Assembly (NCBI GenBank): GCA_011525685.1 | Contig: WYBW01000115.1 | Location: forward strand, 1 to 32,529 | DNA length: 32,529 nucleotides | DNA from: Verrucomicrobiia bacterium | GTDB lineage: Bacteria; Verrucomicrobiota; Verrucomicrobiia; Limisphaerales; JADLHS01 | Reading direction: 5' to 3' | Shown here: positions 16,197 through 24,165 of the stretch, in pieces | How the letters are laid out: each line of letters begins with the position of its first letter | Numbering within the stretch: the stretch's first letter is position 1 | Position numbers and translations under genes: made by a program | Notes under the pieces: model-generated | The model's database searches: none | What the model was told of the DNA's origin: nothing | Seen by the model: the letters and a program-made list of their open reading frames with translations, nothing else

Positions 16197-17408
16197 CTAT
16201 TTCCCGCTCACATCCAGACACACCACCTCGCCCGCGGCATTGCGGCAGTAGATTTTTCCGTTGGCCAGGACCGGTGTCGTCCAGCATTTGCCGCCGATCA
16301 CCTGGGCGCGTGAGATCGGTCTGAACGCCTCGGGTGTTGGCTCGACCACCAGCAATTCGCCCCGAGCCGTCAGCGCGATGAGTTTGCCGTCGGCGGCCAT
16401 CAAGGACACGTAGCCGGTCTTCTCCGACCACTTCACCTTGCCCGTCTTCAGTTCCACGCATCGGAACGTCGCGTCGGGTTTGTAGCAGTCGTCATCCGCC
16501 CCATAGAGATGGTCGCCGATGAGCACCGCCGGGCTGAGGTGCGTGCGGAGGTTCTTGTTTTCCCAAACAACCTTGGGCGGCGTGCCGCTGATGTCCAGCA
16601 GCGCGCAACCATGCCCGTAACCCGAGCCGATGAACATGGTGTGGCCGGAGAGGATTGGATCCGCGGCGTTCACGTCATATTGAGTCTTCCAGGGATGTCG
16701 CCACACCTCGCTGCCATCCTTGAGCCGCACGGTGAAGATGTCCGCCTTGCCGGCCAGCGCCACGCAACGTTCGCCGCGCAGGTTGAATGTCACCGGCGTC
16801 GAGTAGCCGGCCTCCTCCGGTCCCGAAGACCAGATGACCTTGCCGGTGTTCTTGTCCAAAGCCGCGCCGGAGGTGCCGACGTTGAGCAAGGCCATGTTCC
16901 CTTCGATAAGCACCGAGCCGGCGGAGCCCCAGGTGGGCAGTTTGGCCTTCAACTCCTTGGCCACGTTCTGCGACCAGATCACCGTCCCCTTGGCGGCGTC
17001 GAGACAGAACAATTGCCCCTGCTTGCTCAAGCAGTAAACGCGGTCACCGTCCACGGTCGGCGTGGCGCTGGTGCCGCCTTCGTAATACTTGGGATCGAGC
17101 TTTTCGGGATAGGAATGTTTCCAGATTTCACGGCCCGTGTTGGCGTCGAAGCAAAAGATTGTATCGGTGTCGTCCTGGTTGCCGGTGGTATAGACCCGGC
17201 CTTTGCTGACGGAGAACGACGCGAAGCCAACGCCCACCTTCGCGGTCCACAGTCGCTTCGGCCCTTCCGCCGGCCATTTTGTGGTCCAGCCGGTTTCCTT
17301 CGAGATGCCGTTGCCGTCCGGCCCGCGCCACTGAGGCCAGTCGCCGGCGGCAGCAATGAACGACAACGAGACGGCCAACGTCACCAAGCAACACGCGGAT
17401 AGTTTCAT
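16197..17408 (-). CDS. Secreted PQQ-type beta-propeller protein
   Basis: A 403-residue exported protein. The signal peptide (KLSACCLVTLAVSLSFIAAAG) is followed by DWPQWRGPDGNGIS, a hallmark of a large planctomycete/verrucomicrobial family. Propeller blades repeat the FCFDANTGREIWKHSYP and LFCLDAAKGTVIWSQNV type of motif (hydrophobic strand, DxxTGxxxW). It ends AAGEVVCLDVSGK. Residues for binding the PQQ cofactor and calcium, as in quinoprotein dehydrogenases, are not evident, so it is more likely a structural or binding propeller than a dehydrogenase. No partner gene is apparent. Confidence 0.88.
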   Translation of the reverse strand: MKLSACCLVTLAVSLSFIAAAGDWPQWRGPDGNGISKETGWTTKWPAEGPKRLWTAKVGVGFASFSVSKGRVYTTGNQDDTDTIFCFDANTGREIWKHSYPEKLDPKYYEGGTSATPTVDGDRVYCLSKQGQLFCLDAAKGTVIWSQNVAKELKAKLPTWGSAGSVLIEGNMALLNVGTSGAALDKNTGKVIWSSGPEEAGYSTPVTFNLRGERCVALAGKADIFTVRLKDGSEVWRHPWKTQYDVNAADPILSGHTMFIGSGYGHGCALLDISGTPPKVVWENKNLRTHLSPAVLIGDHLYGADDDCYKPDATFRCVELKTGKVKWSEKTGYVSLMAADGKLIALTARGELLVVEPTPEAFRPISRAQVIGGKCWTTPVLANGKIYCRNAAGEVVCLDVSGK

Positions 17409-17544
17409 GACGCAGACTTAGCGCAGTGGAAAGGCGGAGTCAATCCAGTCGCAGCGCTCGAACCTCTCCCGGATTCCGACCGGCCGGAGACGAGTTGATC
17501 AAATGGTCAAAAACCCAAGCCGGACGTCGCATGAGGGATTGGAC

Positions 17545-17566
17545 GTTTGGGTATTTGGGTGTTTGG
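17545..17566. repeat. TTTGGGT-type short repeat upstream of scpA
   Basis: A purine/T-rich tract reading GTTTGGGTATTTGGGTGTTTGG lies in the 260-base stretch between the divergent PQQ gene and scpA. It shares the TTGGGTGTTTGG core with the right arm of the hairpin at 15580-15595. The rest of the 17409-17668 gap shows no gene or clear promoter to me. Confidence 0.55.
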
Positions 17567-17668
17567 ACCTTGATCCGCTTCCGCGCTGCCTCCTTGAACT
17601 TCATTGCCAAGCCCCGCGCCAGGTCCTACGATTCCACCCGTCCCGGCGAAGTGGCTTCGCCCGTCGCA

Positions 17669-18466
17669 ATGGCCGAATACAAAGTCAAATTCGAGGTCTT
17701 CGAAGGCCCGCTGGATTTGCTCCTTTATCTCATCAAAAAGGAGGAGGTGGACATCTACGAGGTCAACCTCACGAAACTCGCCACGCAATTCATCGAGTAC
17801 ATCGAGATGATGCGCGAGTTCGACCTGGAGATCGCCGGCGAGTTCCTCGTCATGGCCTCGACGCTCATGTACATCAAGAGCCGTGAGCTGCTGCCGGTGG
17901 ACCAGCAGGTGCAAGTGGAAGGCGAGGAGGAAGGCGTGGACCCGCGCTGGGAACTCATCCGCCAGCTTGTCGAATACAAAAAGTTCAAGGACGCCGCCGC
18001 CCAGCTCCAGGTCCTCGAGGCGCGGCAGGAGGGAGTATTCCCCCGCGTACCGGCCAGACTCGAATTCGAGACCGACGCCCCGGCGCCCAAGCCGGACGTT
18101 TCCATCTTCGACCTCCTCAACGCCGTCAACGCTGTCCTGAAGCGGTTTGAAAAGCGCGACACCGCCCGCGACATTTTCGAGGACAAATGGACGGTCAGCG
18201 AAAAAATTGAAACCATCCTGCGCGTGCTGGGAGCGCGCGAAACCGTCCGCTTCTCGGAGTTGTTTGAGGACGCCACGAGCCGGTCGGAAGTCGTCTGCAC
18301 CTTTCTTGCGCTGCTGGAGTTGATCCGCCTCAAGCAACTGGTCTGTTTGCAGCCCGCCGAGTTTGCGGAGATTGAAATCCGTCGAGCGGCGAACTTCAAC
18401 AATTCAACGCCCGTCGCAGTGGCGGAACCGATCGCATCGGCTCAATCAGCCACCCCGGCCCCATAG
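17669..18466 (+). CDS. scpA: Segregation and condensation protein A (kleisin)
   Basis: ScpA is the kleisin that bridges the SMC ATPase heads in the bacterial condensin and binds ScpB. The 265-residue protein starts at ATG 17669, giving AEYKVKFEVFEGPLDLLLYL, the typical N-terminus, then EVDIYEVNLTKLATQFIEYI and FLVMASTLMYIKSRELLP. The C-terminal winged helix lies at about residues 170-235 (WTVSEKIETILRVLGARETVRFSELFE...LALLELIRLKQL). The last 25 residues are an Ala/Pro-rich tail. The open frame extends 243 bases upstream through a repeat and is not coding. scpB follows after 144 bases, separated by a hairpin repeat. Confidence 0.93.
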   Translation: MAEYKVKFEVFEGPLDLLLYLIKKEEVDIYEVNLTKLATQFIEYIEMMREFDLEIAGEFLVMASTLMYIKSRELLPVDQQVQVEGEEEGVDPRWELIRQLVEYKKFKDAAAQLQVLEARQEGVFPRVPARLEFETDAPAPKPDVSIFDLLNAVNAVLKRFEKRDTARDIFEDKWTVSEKIETILRVLGARETVRFSELFEDATSRSEVVCTFLALLELIRLKQLVCLQPAEFAEIEIRRAANFNNSTPVAVAEPIASAQSATPAP

Positions 18467-18515
18467 CCATGTTGAACCCGACAGACCCTTTCCGTGAACC
18501 GACGACTCGCTGTAG

Positions 18516-18561
18516 CGCCGGTCATTCAACCGGCGAGCGGCGGGCCGACTGGAAAGTCGGC
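18516..18561. repeat. Two-hairpin REP-like element between scpA and scpB
   Basis: Two perfect 7-bp stems in tandem: CGCCGGT (18516-18522) with ACCGGCG (18529-18535), and GCCGACT (18544-18550) with AGTCGGC (18555-18561) around a GGAA loop. The flanks TGTAG and GTTAC add to the impression of a defined dispersed unit. No T-run follows, so it is unlikely to be a rho-independent terminator, although it could attenuate or protect the scpA-scpB transcript. Confidence 0.7.
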
Positions 18562-18610
18562 GTTACTGACGGGCGTTTCAGGATGAGGACTTTTGAATTC
18601 TTCGCAATCC

Positions 18611-19309
18611 ATGGAACTTAAATTCATTTTGGAATCCCTTTTGTTCTCCGCGCAAAAGCCACTCAGCGCGAAAGAACTTCGCGACGTGCTCGCCTCGGCG
18701 GCCGAGCAGGAGGACGCGGACGCAACCGTCAAATCGCTAAAGAAGGCAAAGGAAAGCGAGTTGACGGCCGCGCTGGAACAACTGGCAGGCGATCACGCAA
18801 CCGCCGGTCGTAGCTATCGCCTGGTTTGCGTGGCCGGCGCGTGGCAGTTCGTCACCCAACCCGAGTACGCTCCGTGGTTGCGCGCGCTCGTGGGCGTGAA
18901 GGCCCGGCCGCCGCGACTCTCCCAAGCCGCGCTGGAAACGCTGGCCATCATCGCCTATCGCCAGCCCCTCACGCGCGCCGAGATTGAACAGATTCGCGGG
19001 GTGAACGTGGACGGCACGATGCAAACTTTGACGGAACGCGGGTTGGTGGAACAGACCGGCAAGGCGGAAGTCCCCGGTCGTCCTTCGCTCTATGGGACCA
19101 CGTCGCTGTTCCTCGAATACTTTGGCCTGGCGAAGCTTGAAGACCTTCCGGCGGCGGATGAACTGCGTCGGATCGTCGTGGAAAAACCGCCCGCGCCATT
19201 GACGGCAGACGCGGGACTGGCGACCACACCGCCGGAGCAATTGAAGGAGCGTGAAACAGCCACACCTGCAACGGAAGCGGCTGCGCCTGCCGAAGAATCC
19301 GCAAAGTGA
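18611..19309 (+). CDS. scpB: Segregation and condensation protein B
   Basis: ScpB dimers bind ScpA in the SMC condensin complex. From the ATG at 18611 the 232-residue protein starts MELKFILESLLFSAQKPLS, as usual for the family; TTG at 18593 is an alternative. The two winged-helix domains are visible: an N-terminal one (SAKELRDVL...YRLVCVAGAWQFVTQPEY) and a second with RLSQAALETLAIIAYRQPL, TRAEIEQIRGVNVDGTMQTL, and GLVEQTGKAEVPGRPSLYGT. The last 45 residues are an Ala/Thr/Glu-rich tail like that of ScpA. A 30-residue insert (AAEQEDADATVKSLKKAKES) lengthens the first domain. Confidence 0.93.
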   Translation: MELKFILESLLFSAQKPLSAKELRDVLASAAEQEDADATVKSLKKAKESELTAALEQLAGDHATAGRSYRLVCVAGAWQFVTQPEYAPWLRALVGVKARPPRLSQAALETLAIIAYRQPLTRAEIEQIRGVNVDGTMQTLTERGLVEQTGKAEVPGRPSLYGTTSLFLEYFGLAKLEDLPAADELRRIVVEKPPAPLTADAGLATTPPEQLKERETATPATEAAAPAEESAK

Positions 19310-19393
19310 TTTCTGCGGCAGACGTGGAGGCCAGTCTCAAAGTGGCTGCTCCGAACCGGCGTTGCCTTCCTGGATCAGCTTCTACAAACCGGA

Positions 19394-20032
19394 ATGAAGC
19401 CCCTCGCCGACTGCAAGCTCTACGCCTTCGTGGACACGGCCTATCTGCGTGGCCGCGCGCCCGAATTGGTGGCCCAGCAACTCTGCGAGGGTGGCGCGGA
19501 TTTAATCCAGCTTCGCGCCAAGACCTCGACGCTTGATGAGGTTCGTCGGATGGCAGAGGTGATTCTGCCGATCACGCTCCGGGCTGGAGTCGGGTTGGTT
19601 ATTAACGATCACTTGCTCATTGCGCGCGAGGTGGGTGCCGGGTTCTGTCATCTTGGCCAGGAGGATTTCTTCGATGCCGGACACATCCACGTTTCGGAAA
19701 TCCGCGACACGAACTCCGCGATCCGAATCGGCCTGTCCACTCATGCGCCAGCACAAGCGGAACGCGCCCTGGCCGCCGGCGCTGATTACATTGCCATCGG
19801 ACCGGTTTACGCCACGGGCACCAAACCGACAGCCAGGCCGGTCACACTTGAGTATGTCCGCTGGGCGGCCGCGAACGTGAACCTGCCCTGGTTCGCCATC
19901 GGCGGCATCAGCCTGGACAATCTCGACGAAGTGCTAAACGCCGGGGCGCGGCGGATTTGCGTCGTCTCGGCGATTCTGAACGCCGCCGATGTCGCCCAAG
20001 CCTGCGCGGAATTTCGCCGCAGGCTTCCATGA
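19394..20032 (+). CDS. thiE: Thiamine-phosphate synthase ThiE
   Basis: ThiE joins the pyrimidine diphosphate (HMP-PP) and thiazole phosphate to give thiamine phosphate. The 212-residue TIM barrel shows LIQLRAKT (substrate lysine region), VGLVINDHLLIAREVGAGFCHLGQED, IGLSTHAPAQAERALAAGADYIAIGPVYATGTK, the glycine/threonine-rich loop, and WFAIGGIS. The usual HLGQED element is intact. No other thiamine genes and no TPP riboswitch (no CTGAGA/ACCTGAACC-like boxes) precede it, so it is an orphan here and probably expressed with scpA-scpB. The gap to scpB is 84 bases. Confidence 0.92.
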   Translation: MKPLADCKLYAFVDTAYLRGRAPELVAQQLCEGGADLIQLRAKTSTLDEVRRMAEVILPITLRAGVGLVINDHLLIAREVGAGFCHLGQEDFFDAGHIHVSEIRDTNSAIRIGLSTHAPAQAERALAAGADYIAIGPVYATGTKPTARPVTLEYVRWAAANVNLPWFAIGGISLDNLDEVLNAGARRICVVSAILNAADVAQACAEFRRRLP

Positions 20033-20418
20033 GACAACTGCGCGCGGAGATTTCGCGCGACCACTCGCCTTTGGGCCGCGGTGTGCCACTCGCAGGCTGC
20101 GTGTTCAACCTTGGGGAAAGACCGCTCCGTCCCACGACCGAGGCTGCTGTTGTCACCGGCCAATGTTCGACACCGCCTGAATTCTTGCCGACCTGCGCCT
20201 GGCCTTCACCCGTTGGGTGAAGGGCGAAAAGCCGGGGCGCGTGGCCCGGAGACCGCTTCGACGCCGATTTCGCAAGTCAACGAGGAGGTGGCGTGAGCGC
20301 CGCGCTCCAAAATCGGTAAGAATCCAGGCGACGCTGAAACGTCACCGGATTTCCACTTGTCAGCCCCGGAGCGCCTTCCTACATTGCCGCCGTTGAAAGC
20401 AAGCGTCGCATCTTTGAA
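20033..20418. other. Intergenic stretch with a strong hairpin, no convincing gene
   Basis: This 386-base gap contains short open frames on both strands, but none has a recognisable protein or plausible start. A perfect hairpin, CCTTCACCC (20203-20211), loop GTT, GGGTGAAGG (20215-20223), lies in its middle. It has the same 9-bp stem and 3-base loop as two other elements in the window. The part from 20260 to 20320 (CGCAAGTCAACGAGGAGG, ...GCGCTCC) looks like further repeat sequence or a decayed element. Confidence 0.5.
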
Positions 20419-21087
20419 ATGATTGAATTGGTTCAGTTTCCGTGGAGTCCCTTTTGCATTGTCCAACGCCGCATCCTGGAGTTCGCCGGAGTTCGCTTCA
20501 AAATCATCAACATTCCCAACGGCGACCGTTCGCTGGTTTGGAAACTCACCAAGCAGCGTTACTACGGCGTGCCCATCATCAAGGATGGCAGGAGCGTGGT
20601 CTTTGAGGTGGGCGAAGAGTCACAGGTCATCGCCAAATACCTCGACGGCAAACTGAAGCTCGGGCTGTTCCCCGCGCGTCTCGAAGGCGTGCAATCCATT
20701 CTCTGGCGGTACATCGAAAGTGAAATCGAAGGAGCTTGCTTCCGGCTCACCGATATTCATTGGCGCGAAATCGTGCCTCAGTCCGACCAACTGCTTTTCC
20801 TGCGGCACAAGGAGCGGAAGTTCGGACGCGGCTGCCTGGACCAATGGCGCGCGCAGGAGGCGGATTTGCTGCGCCAGTTGGAACACGGCCTGCTCCCGTT
20901 CGAGGAGATGCTGATGCACCAGCCGTTCCTGTTGGACGAGCGTCCGAGGTTTGTGGACTTCGACCTGTTCGGCATGCTCGGGGATTTTCTCTACACCGGC
21001 CATTACCGGCTGCCGGCGGCGCACACCCAGCTTCAACGCTGGCATCGCCGCATGACGACCATCAAGCACACCGACGTTCACCCGTGA
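20419..21087 (+). CDS. Glutathione S-transferase-like protein
   Basis: A 222-residue protein with a GST layout. The N-terminal thioredoxin-like half begins IELVQFPWSPFCIVQRRILE, where SPFC is in the active-site position, then YYGVPIIKDGRSVVFEVGEESQVIAKYLD carries the cis-proline and the Glu-Ser pair that binds the glutathione gamma-glutamyl group. The C-terminal half is helical and ends near DFDLFGMLGDFLYTGHYRLP. A reducing or conjugating role with glutathione or another thiol is inferred; no substrate can be named. Its stop overlaps the phoH start (GTGA), so the two are probably translationally coupled. Confidence 0.82.
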   Translation: MIELVQFPWSPFCIVQRRILEFAGVRFKIINIPNGDRSLVWKLTKQRYYGVPIIKDGRSVVFEVGEESQVIAKYLDGKLKLGLFPARLEGVQSILWRYIESEIEGACFRLTDIHWREIVPQSDQLLFLRHKERKFGRGCLDQWRAQEADLLRQLEHGLLPFEEMLMHQPFLLDERPRFVDFDLFGMLGDFLYTGHYRLPAAHTQLQRWHRRMTTIKHTDVHP

Positions 21088-22403
21088 AGAATTACATACT
21101 CGATACCAACGTCCTCCTCCACGATCCCCACTCGCTGCTCAGTTTCGAGGAGAACAATGTCCTGATCCCCATCGAGGTCATCGAGGAGATTGACCGGTTC
21201 AAGCGCGAGTCCACCGAGCTGGGCCAGAACGCCCGCGCGGTGTCCCGCATGTTGGACGGTTATCGGGGCGAAGGCAGCTTGAGTGCTGGCGTCAAGCTGC
21301 CCACCGGCGGCAAGCTCCGCATCCCCGTCCAGAAAAAGGGTCTCACGAACGGGAACGGCCACGGCCACGGAAAGAACGGCGCCAGCGTGGACAACAAGAT
21401 CCTCGCCCTGGCCAAGGAAATTCAAAAGGCCCAGCCCCGGAACGAAACCATCCTGGTCAGCAAAGACATCAACCTGCGCATCAAGGCCGACGCGCTGGGA
21501 CTCGAAGCCGAGGACTATGAAACCGACCGCGTCTTCATCAAGGACCTCTACACCGGCATGATCGAGTTGAGCGTCAGCCCGGAGAAGATGGCCAATTTCC
21601 GCGCCAACGGCGAACTCGAACTCAACGGCGGTCAGCACTACTTTCCCAACGAATACTGCACGCTCACCGACGAGACAAATCCCAAGAAGGCCGCGCTCAC
21701 CAAGGTGGACTCCACGGGCACCAAACTCATCCCCATCATTGACTGCCGCGAAGGCGTGTGGGGCATCAAGCCGCGCAATCGCGAGCAGCACTTCGCCTTT
21801 GACGCGCTGCTCGACGATCGCGTCAAACTCGTCACGTTGATGGGCAAGGCCGGCACGGGCAAAACCTTGATGGCCATGGCCGCCGGCTTGAAGCGCACCG
21901 TGCTTGACCGCGAATTCCGCCGGCTGGTCGTCGCGCGACCGACCATTTCCATGGGCAAGGAACTGGGCTTTCTGCCCGGCTCTCTGGAGGAGAAACTCGC
22001 GCCGTGGATGCAGCCCATTCATGACGCGCTGGAGATGTTGAGCGACTTGAACATGGGCCACGACCATCGCCGCAGCACGGACCTGATGCGCTCCGGCAGC
22101 ATCGTCGTCGAGGCGTTGAGTTACATCCGCGGACGCAGCATTGCCAATCAGTTCATGATCATTGATGAGGCGCAGAACCTTACTCCGCTGGAAGCCAAGA
22201 CCATCATCACCCGCGTGGGCCACAGCACCAAGATCGTCTTCACCGGCGACCCTTACCAGATTGACAACCCATACGTGGACTCCTCGTCCAACGGTTTCAA
22301 TTATGTCGTGAGCCGGTTCCGCGACCAATCCGTGGCCGCCCACATCGAACTGCAAAAAGGCGAGCGCTCCGAACTGGCGGAACTGGCGGCGAACATCCTC
22401 TGA
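21084..22403 (+). CDS. phoH: PIN-PhoH fusion ATPase (PhoH2/YlaK type)
   Basis: A 439-residue protein from GTG 21084. The N-terminal PIN domain (about 1-150) starts KNYILDTNVLLHDPHSLL and has the later acidic segment VSKDINLRIKADALGLEAEDY, giving the metal-binding carboxylates of a ribonuclease. The C-terminal PhoH domain has Walker A GKAGTGKT (254-261), RPTISMGKELGFLPG, and Walker B MIIDEAQNL near residue 360, with a final VFTGDPYQIDNPY. PhoH2 proteins of this layout have been reported to act as RNA helicase/RNase. The Gly/His/Asn-rich stretch NGNGHGHGKNG (about 90) is a likely linker. Read through from the GST gene. Confidence 0.92.
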   Translation: MKNYILDTNVLLHDPHSLLSFEENNVLIPIEVIEEIDRFKRESTELGQNARAVSRMLDGYRGEGSLSAGVKLPTGGKLRIPVQKKGLTNGNGHGHGKNGASVDNKILALAKEIQKAQPRNETILVSKDINLRIKADALGLEAEDYETDRVFIKDLYTGMIELSVSPEKMANFRANGELELNGGQHYFPNEYCTLTDETNPKKAALTKVDSTGTKLIPIIDCREGVWGIKPRNREQHFAFDALLDDRVKLVTLMGKAGTGKTLMAMAAGLKRTVLDREFRRLVVARPTISMGKELGFLPGSLEEKLAPWMQPIHDALEMLSDLNMGHDHRRSTDLMRSGSIVVEALSYIRGRSIANQFMIIDEAQNLTPLEAKTIITRVGHSTKIVFTGDPYQIDNPYVDSSSNGFNYVVSRFRDQSVAAHIELQKGERSELAELAANIL

Positions 22404-22545
22404 ATCGAAGGCGATGGCGGAAGTCTCCGCGGCGCTTGGCGCCCAGAGCGGCTTTCGCCGGCTGTCCCAATGATCGCATCCCGATGATCGCACTGGACGG
22501 CGGGCCGAAGGGCGGCGACATTGGCCGCCGCAAGCATCAAACGAT

Positions 22546-23121
22546 ATGAAAACGATCTCACGAAATTCCAATCAATGGTTTGCAGCCAAATGGCTCATCG
22601 CCGGGCTGGCCTTGTTCTGCTTGGGCAGCCTGCCCGCGCTCGCCTTGAGCAGCCCGGTCGGCGCGCTGCTTCGACAGACCACGGCCATGGGTTCATTGCC
22701 CGGCATCGCGGTGACCGACACGGTGGACAGCGCCAAGGAGGCGGTTCGCGATGCGGGCCGCGCCGCAGAAAAGACTTTCGAGAACCTCTGGCGGACCATT
22801 GATGGGCAACGTCTGAGGAACCGCACGCCCGATCAAATCGTCGCCTGGATCATCATGGGCGCGCTGGTGGGCGCCGTGGCCGGCATGGCCACCTCGCTCA
22901 AGACTTCCGGCCTCGGCAAGGTGGGCCGCTTTGTGCTGGGACTGGCCGGCGCGTTCATCGGTGGCGTGGTGGTGCAGATTGCCAGCATTGATTTCGGCTG
23001 GGGGCCGGTGCTCATCCGTTACGAAGACCTGTTGTTTGCACTGGTCGGCGCTTTGGTGCTCATTCTGATTGGCCGTTTTGTCCGCGCCCGCTTCTCGAAA
23101 CGCTCCGGCTCGAGTTCCTGA
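22546..23121 (+). CDS. Membrane protein with a transglycosylase-associated (GlsB/YeaQ/YmgE-like) domain
   Basis: A 191-residue protein with a signal-like N-terminal helix (WLIAGLALFCLGSLPALAL), a polar segment (about 40-105), and three hydrophobic helices in the last 90 residues: IVAWIIMGALVGAVAGMAT, VGRFVLGLAGAFIGGVVVQIAS and LLFALVGALVLILIGRFV. The glycine-rich helices with GALxGxxAG and FIGG resemble the small GlsB/YeaQ family of unknown function, here with an added exported N-terminal part. The preceding gap (22404-22545) shows no gene. Function unknown. Confidence 0.7.
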   Translation: MKTISRNSNQWFAAKWLIAGLALFCLGSLPALALSSPVGALLRQTTAMGSLPGIAVTDTVDSAKEAVRDAGRAAEKTFENLWRTIDGQRLRNRTPDQIVAWIIMGALVGAVAGMATSLKTSGLGKVGRFVLGLAGAFIGGVVVQIASIDFGWGPVLIRYEDLLFALVGALVLILIGRFVRARFSKRSGSSS

Positions 23122-23219
23122 CACGCTGACGAGGCGCGGCACGCCGAATTCTCGGTAACGGCAGGTTCGCCCCCGAATCGAAGCTTGGCACGACCGGGGT
23201 TTGCTTTTACGGTGGCCGG

Positions 23220-23756
23220 GTGATCGGGTTTCTGCGATTCGTCGGCATGCTCAACGCGGCCGTCTGGCTGGGAGCGGCGCTCTTTTTCGCGGCGGGCGTC
23301 ACGCCCGCCCTGGCCTCCCGCGACGCGCAGGCGCTGTTCCGCGAGCAGTATTTCGATTACCTCTCGGGAGCCGTGGGCCAGATCGTGGCCACGCGCTATT
23401 TTTACTGGCACATCGTCTGTGCCCTGATTGCCCTGTTGCATGTTCTGGCGGAATGGCTGTATCTCGGGCGGTCGGCGGGCCGGCGTTGGCTCACCCTCTT
23501 GGCCGGCCTGCTCGCACTGGGGCTGCTGGGCAACTCCTGGCTCGTGCCCAAGGTCGCCCAACTGCATCGCTCCCGGCACGCGGTCAATCTCAGCCCTACC
23601 CAGCGGGACGCCGCCGCCGCCGCCTGGCGGACGTGGCACCGGGTGCATCAGGGCTGGCAATTGCTGATTCTGGGCGGGGTGGCGGTTTATTTCTGGCGGG
23701 CGACCTCGCCCTCCGACCCGCTCCGGTTCGTCAGTCCGGGCAAATTCAGGAGTTGA
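23220..23756 (+). CDS. DUF4149-like four-helix membrane protein
   Basis: 178 residues from a GTG at 23220 with four transmembrane helices, at about residues 4-27, 62-84, 90-112 and 148-168. Features are FVGMLNAAVWLGAALFFAAGVTPALAS, a YFYWHIVCALIALLH helix and LLALGLLGNSWLVPKV followed by a soluble loop with LHRSRHAVNLSP. This arrangement resembles the DUF4149 family; the assignment is from memory and tentative. No operon partner is evident: 98 bases separate it from the GlsB-like gene and 74 from the next gene. Confidence 0.7.
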   Translation: MIGFLRFVGMLNAAVWLGAALFFAAGVTPALASRDAQALFREQYFDYLSGAVGQIVATRYFYWHIVCALIALLHVLAEWLYLGRSAGRRWLTLLAGLLALGLLGNSWLVPKVAQLHRSRHAVNLSPTQRDAAAAAWRTWHRVHQGWQLLILGGVAVYFWRATSPSDPLRFVSPGKFRS

Positions 23757-23830
23757 CAAACCGCCGGGAGTGACAACCTTGTGAGTAGTTTTTGGCATGG
23801 GCGCCATGAGCGTCTGACAGCGGGAACCTT

Positions 23831-24115
23831 ATGATCTCAAATGAACGACCTTCGCCTTACGGACATCGTCCGTTTGGCGCTCCGAAACCTCCGGTCAACG
23901 AGGACACGCTCAAGTCGGACAAGGTTCAAATCGAGCGCAAGACGTTTGTCTTCACTCTGAAGGAAAACCCGCGCGGACGCTTTCTCCGCATCACCGAAGA
24001 CGTCGGCGGCCGGCGCGACACCATCATCATCCCGGCACCGGGACTGGAAGATTTCCGCAAACTGCTCGACGAAATGGTCAAGGCCTCGGCAGAGATCCCG
24101 CCCAAACAGGACTGA
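23831..24115 (+). CDS. PUR-family DNA/RNA-binding protein (DUF3276-like)
   Basis: A 94-residue protein whose central 60 residues, with VQIERKTFVFTLKENPRGRF, LRITEDVGGRRDTIIIPAPG, and LEDFRKLLDEMVKA, match the small PUR-alpha-like domain found in several bacterial phyla. The fold is a beta-beta-beta-beta-alpha whirly unit that binds single-stranded nucleic acid. In Borrelia a related protein (BpuR) regulates transcription and translation. The first 28 residues are polar and probably disordered. The likely role is nucleic-acid binding; the target is unknown. Confidence 0.75.
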   Translation: MISNERPSPYGHRPFGAPKPPVNEDTLKSDKVQIERKTFVFTLKENPRGRFLRITEDVGGRRDTIIIPAPGLEDFRKLLDEMVKASAEIPPKQD

Positions 24116-24165
24116 CGCGTTGGTCAACCAGTCACCCGCTTTCGCCTCACCTCTCGCGGTGTGAT

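Noticed and set aside
17426..17668. Upstream extension of the scpA frame by 81 codons
   Set aside because: It translates the TTTGGGT repeat and unconserved sequence; ScpA homology starts right after the ATG at 17669.
19310..19393. TPP riboswitch upstream of thiE
   Set aside because: The 84-base gap lacks the conserved CTGAGA and ACCTGAACC-like boxes and is too short for the usual structure.
23753..23790. Sigma-70 promoter before the PUR-domain gene
   Set aside because: TTGACA is at 23753-23758, but no -10-like hexamer lies at a 16-18 base spacing (ACCTTG at best), so it is not supported.
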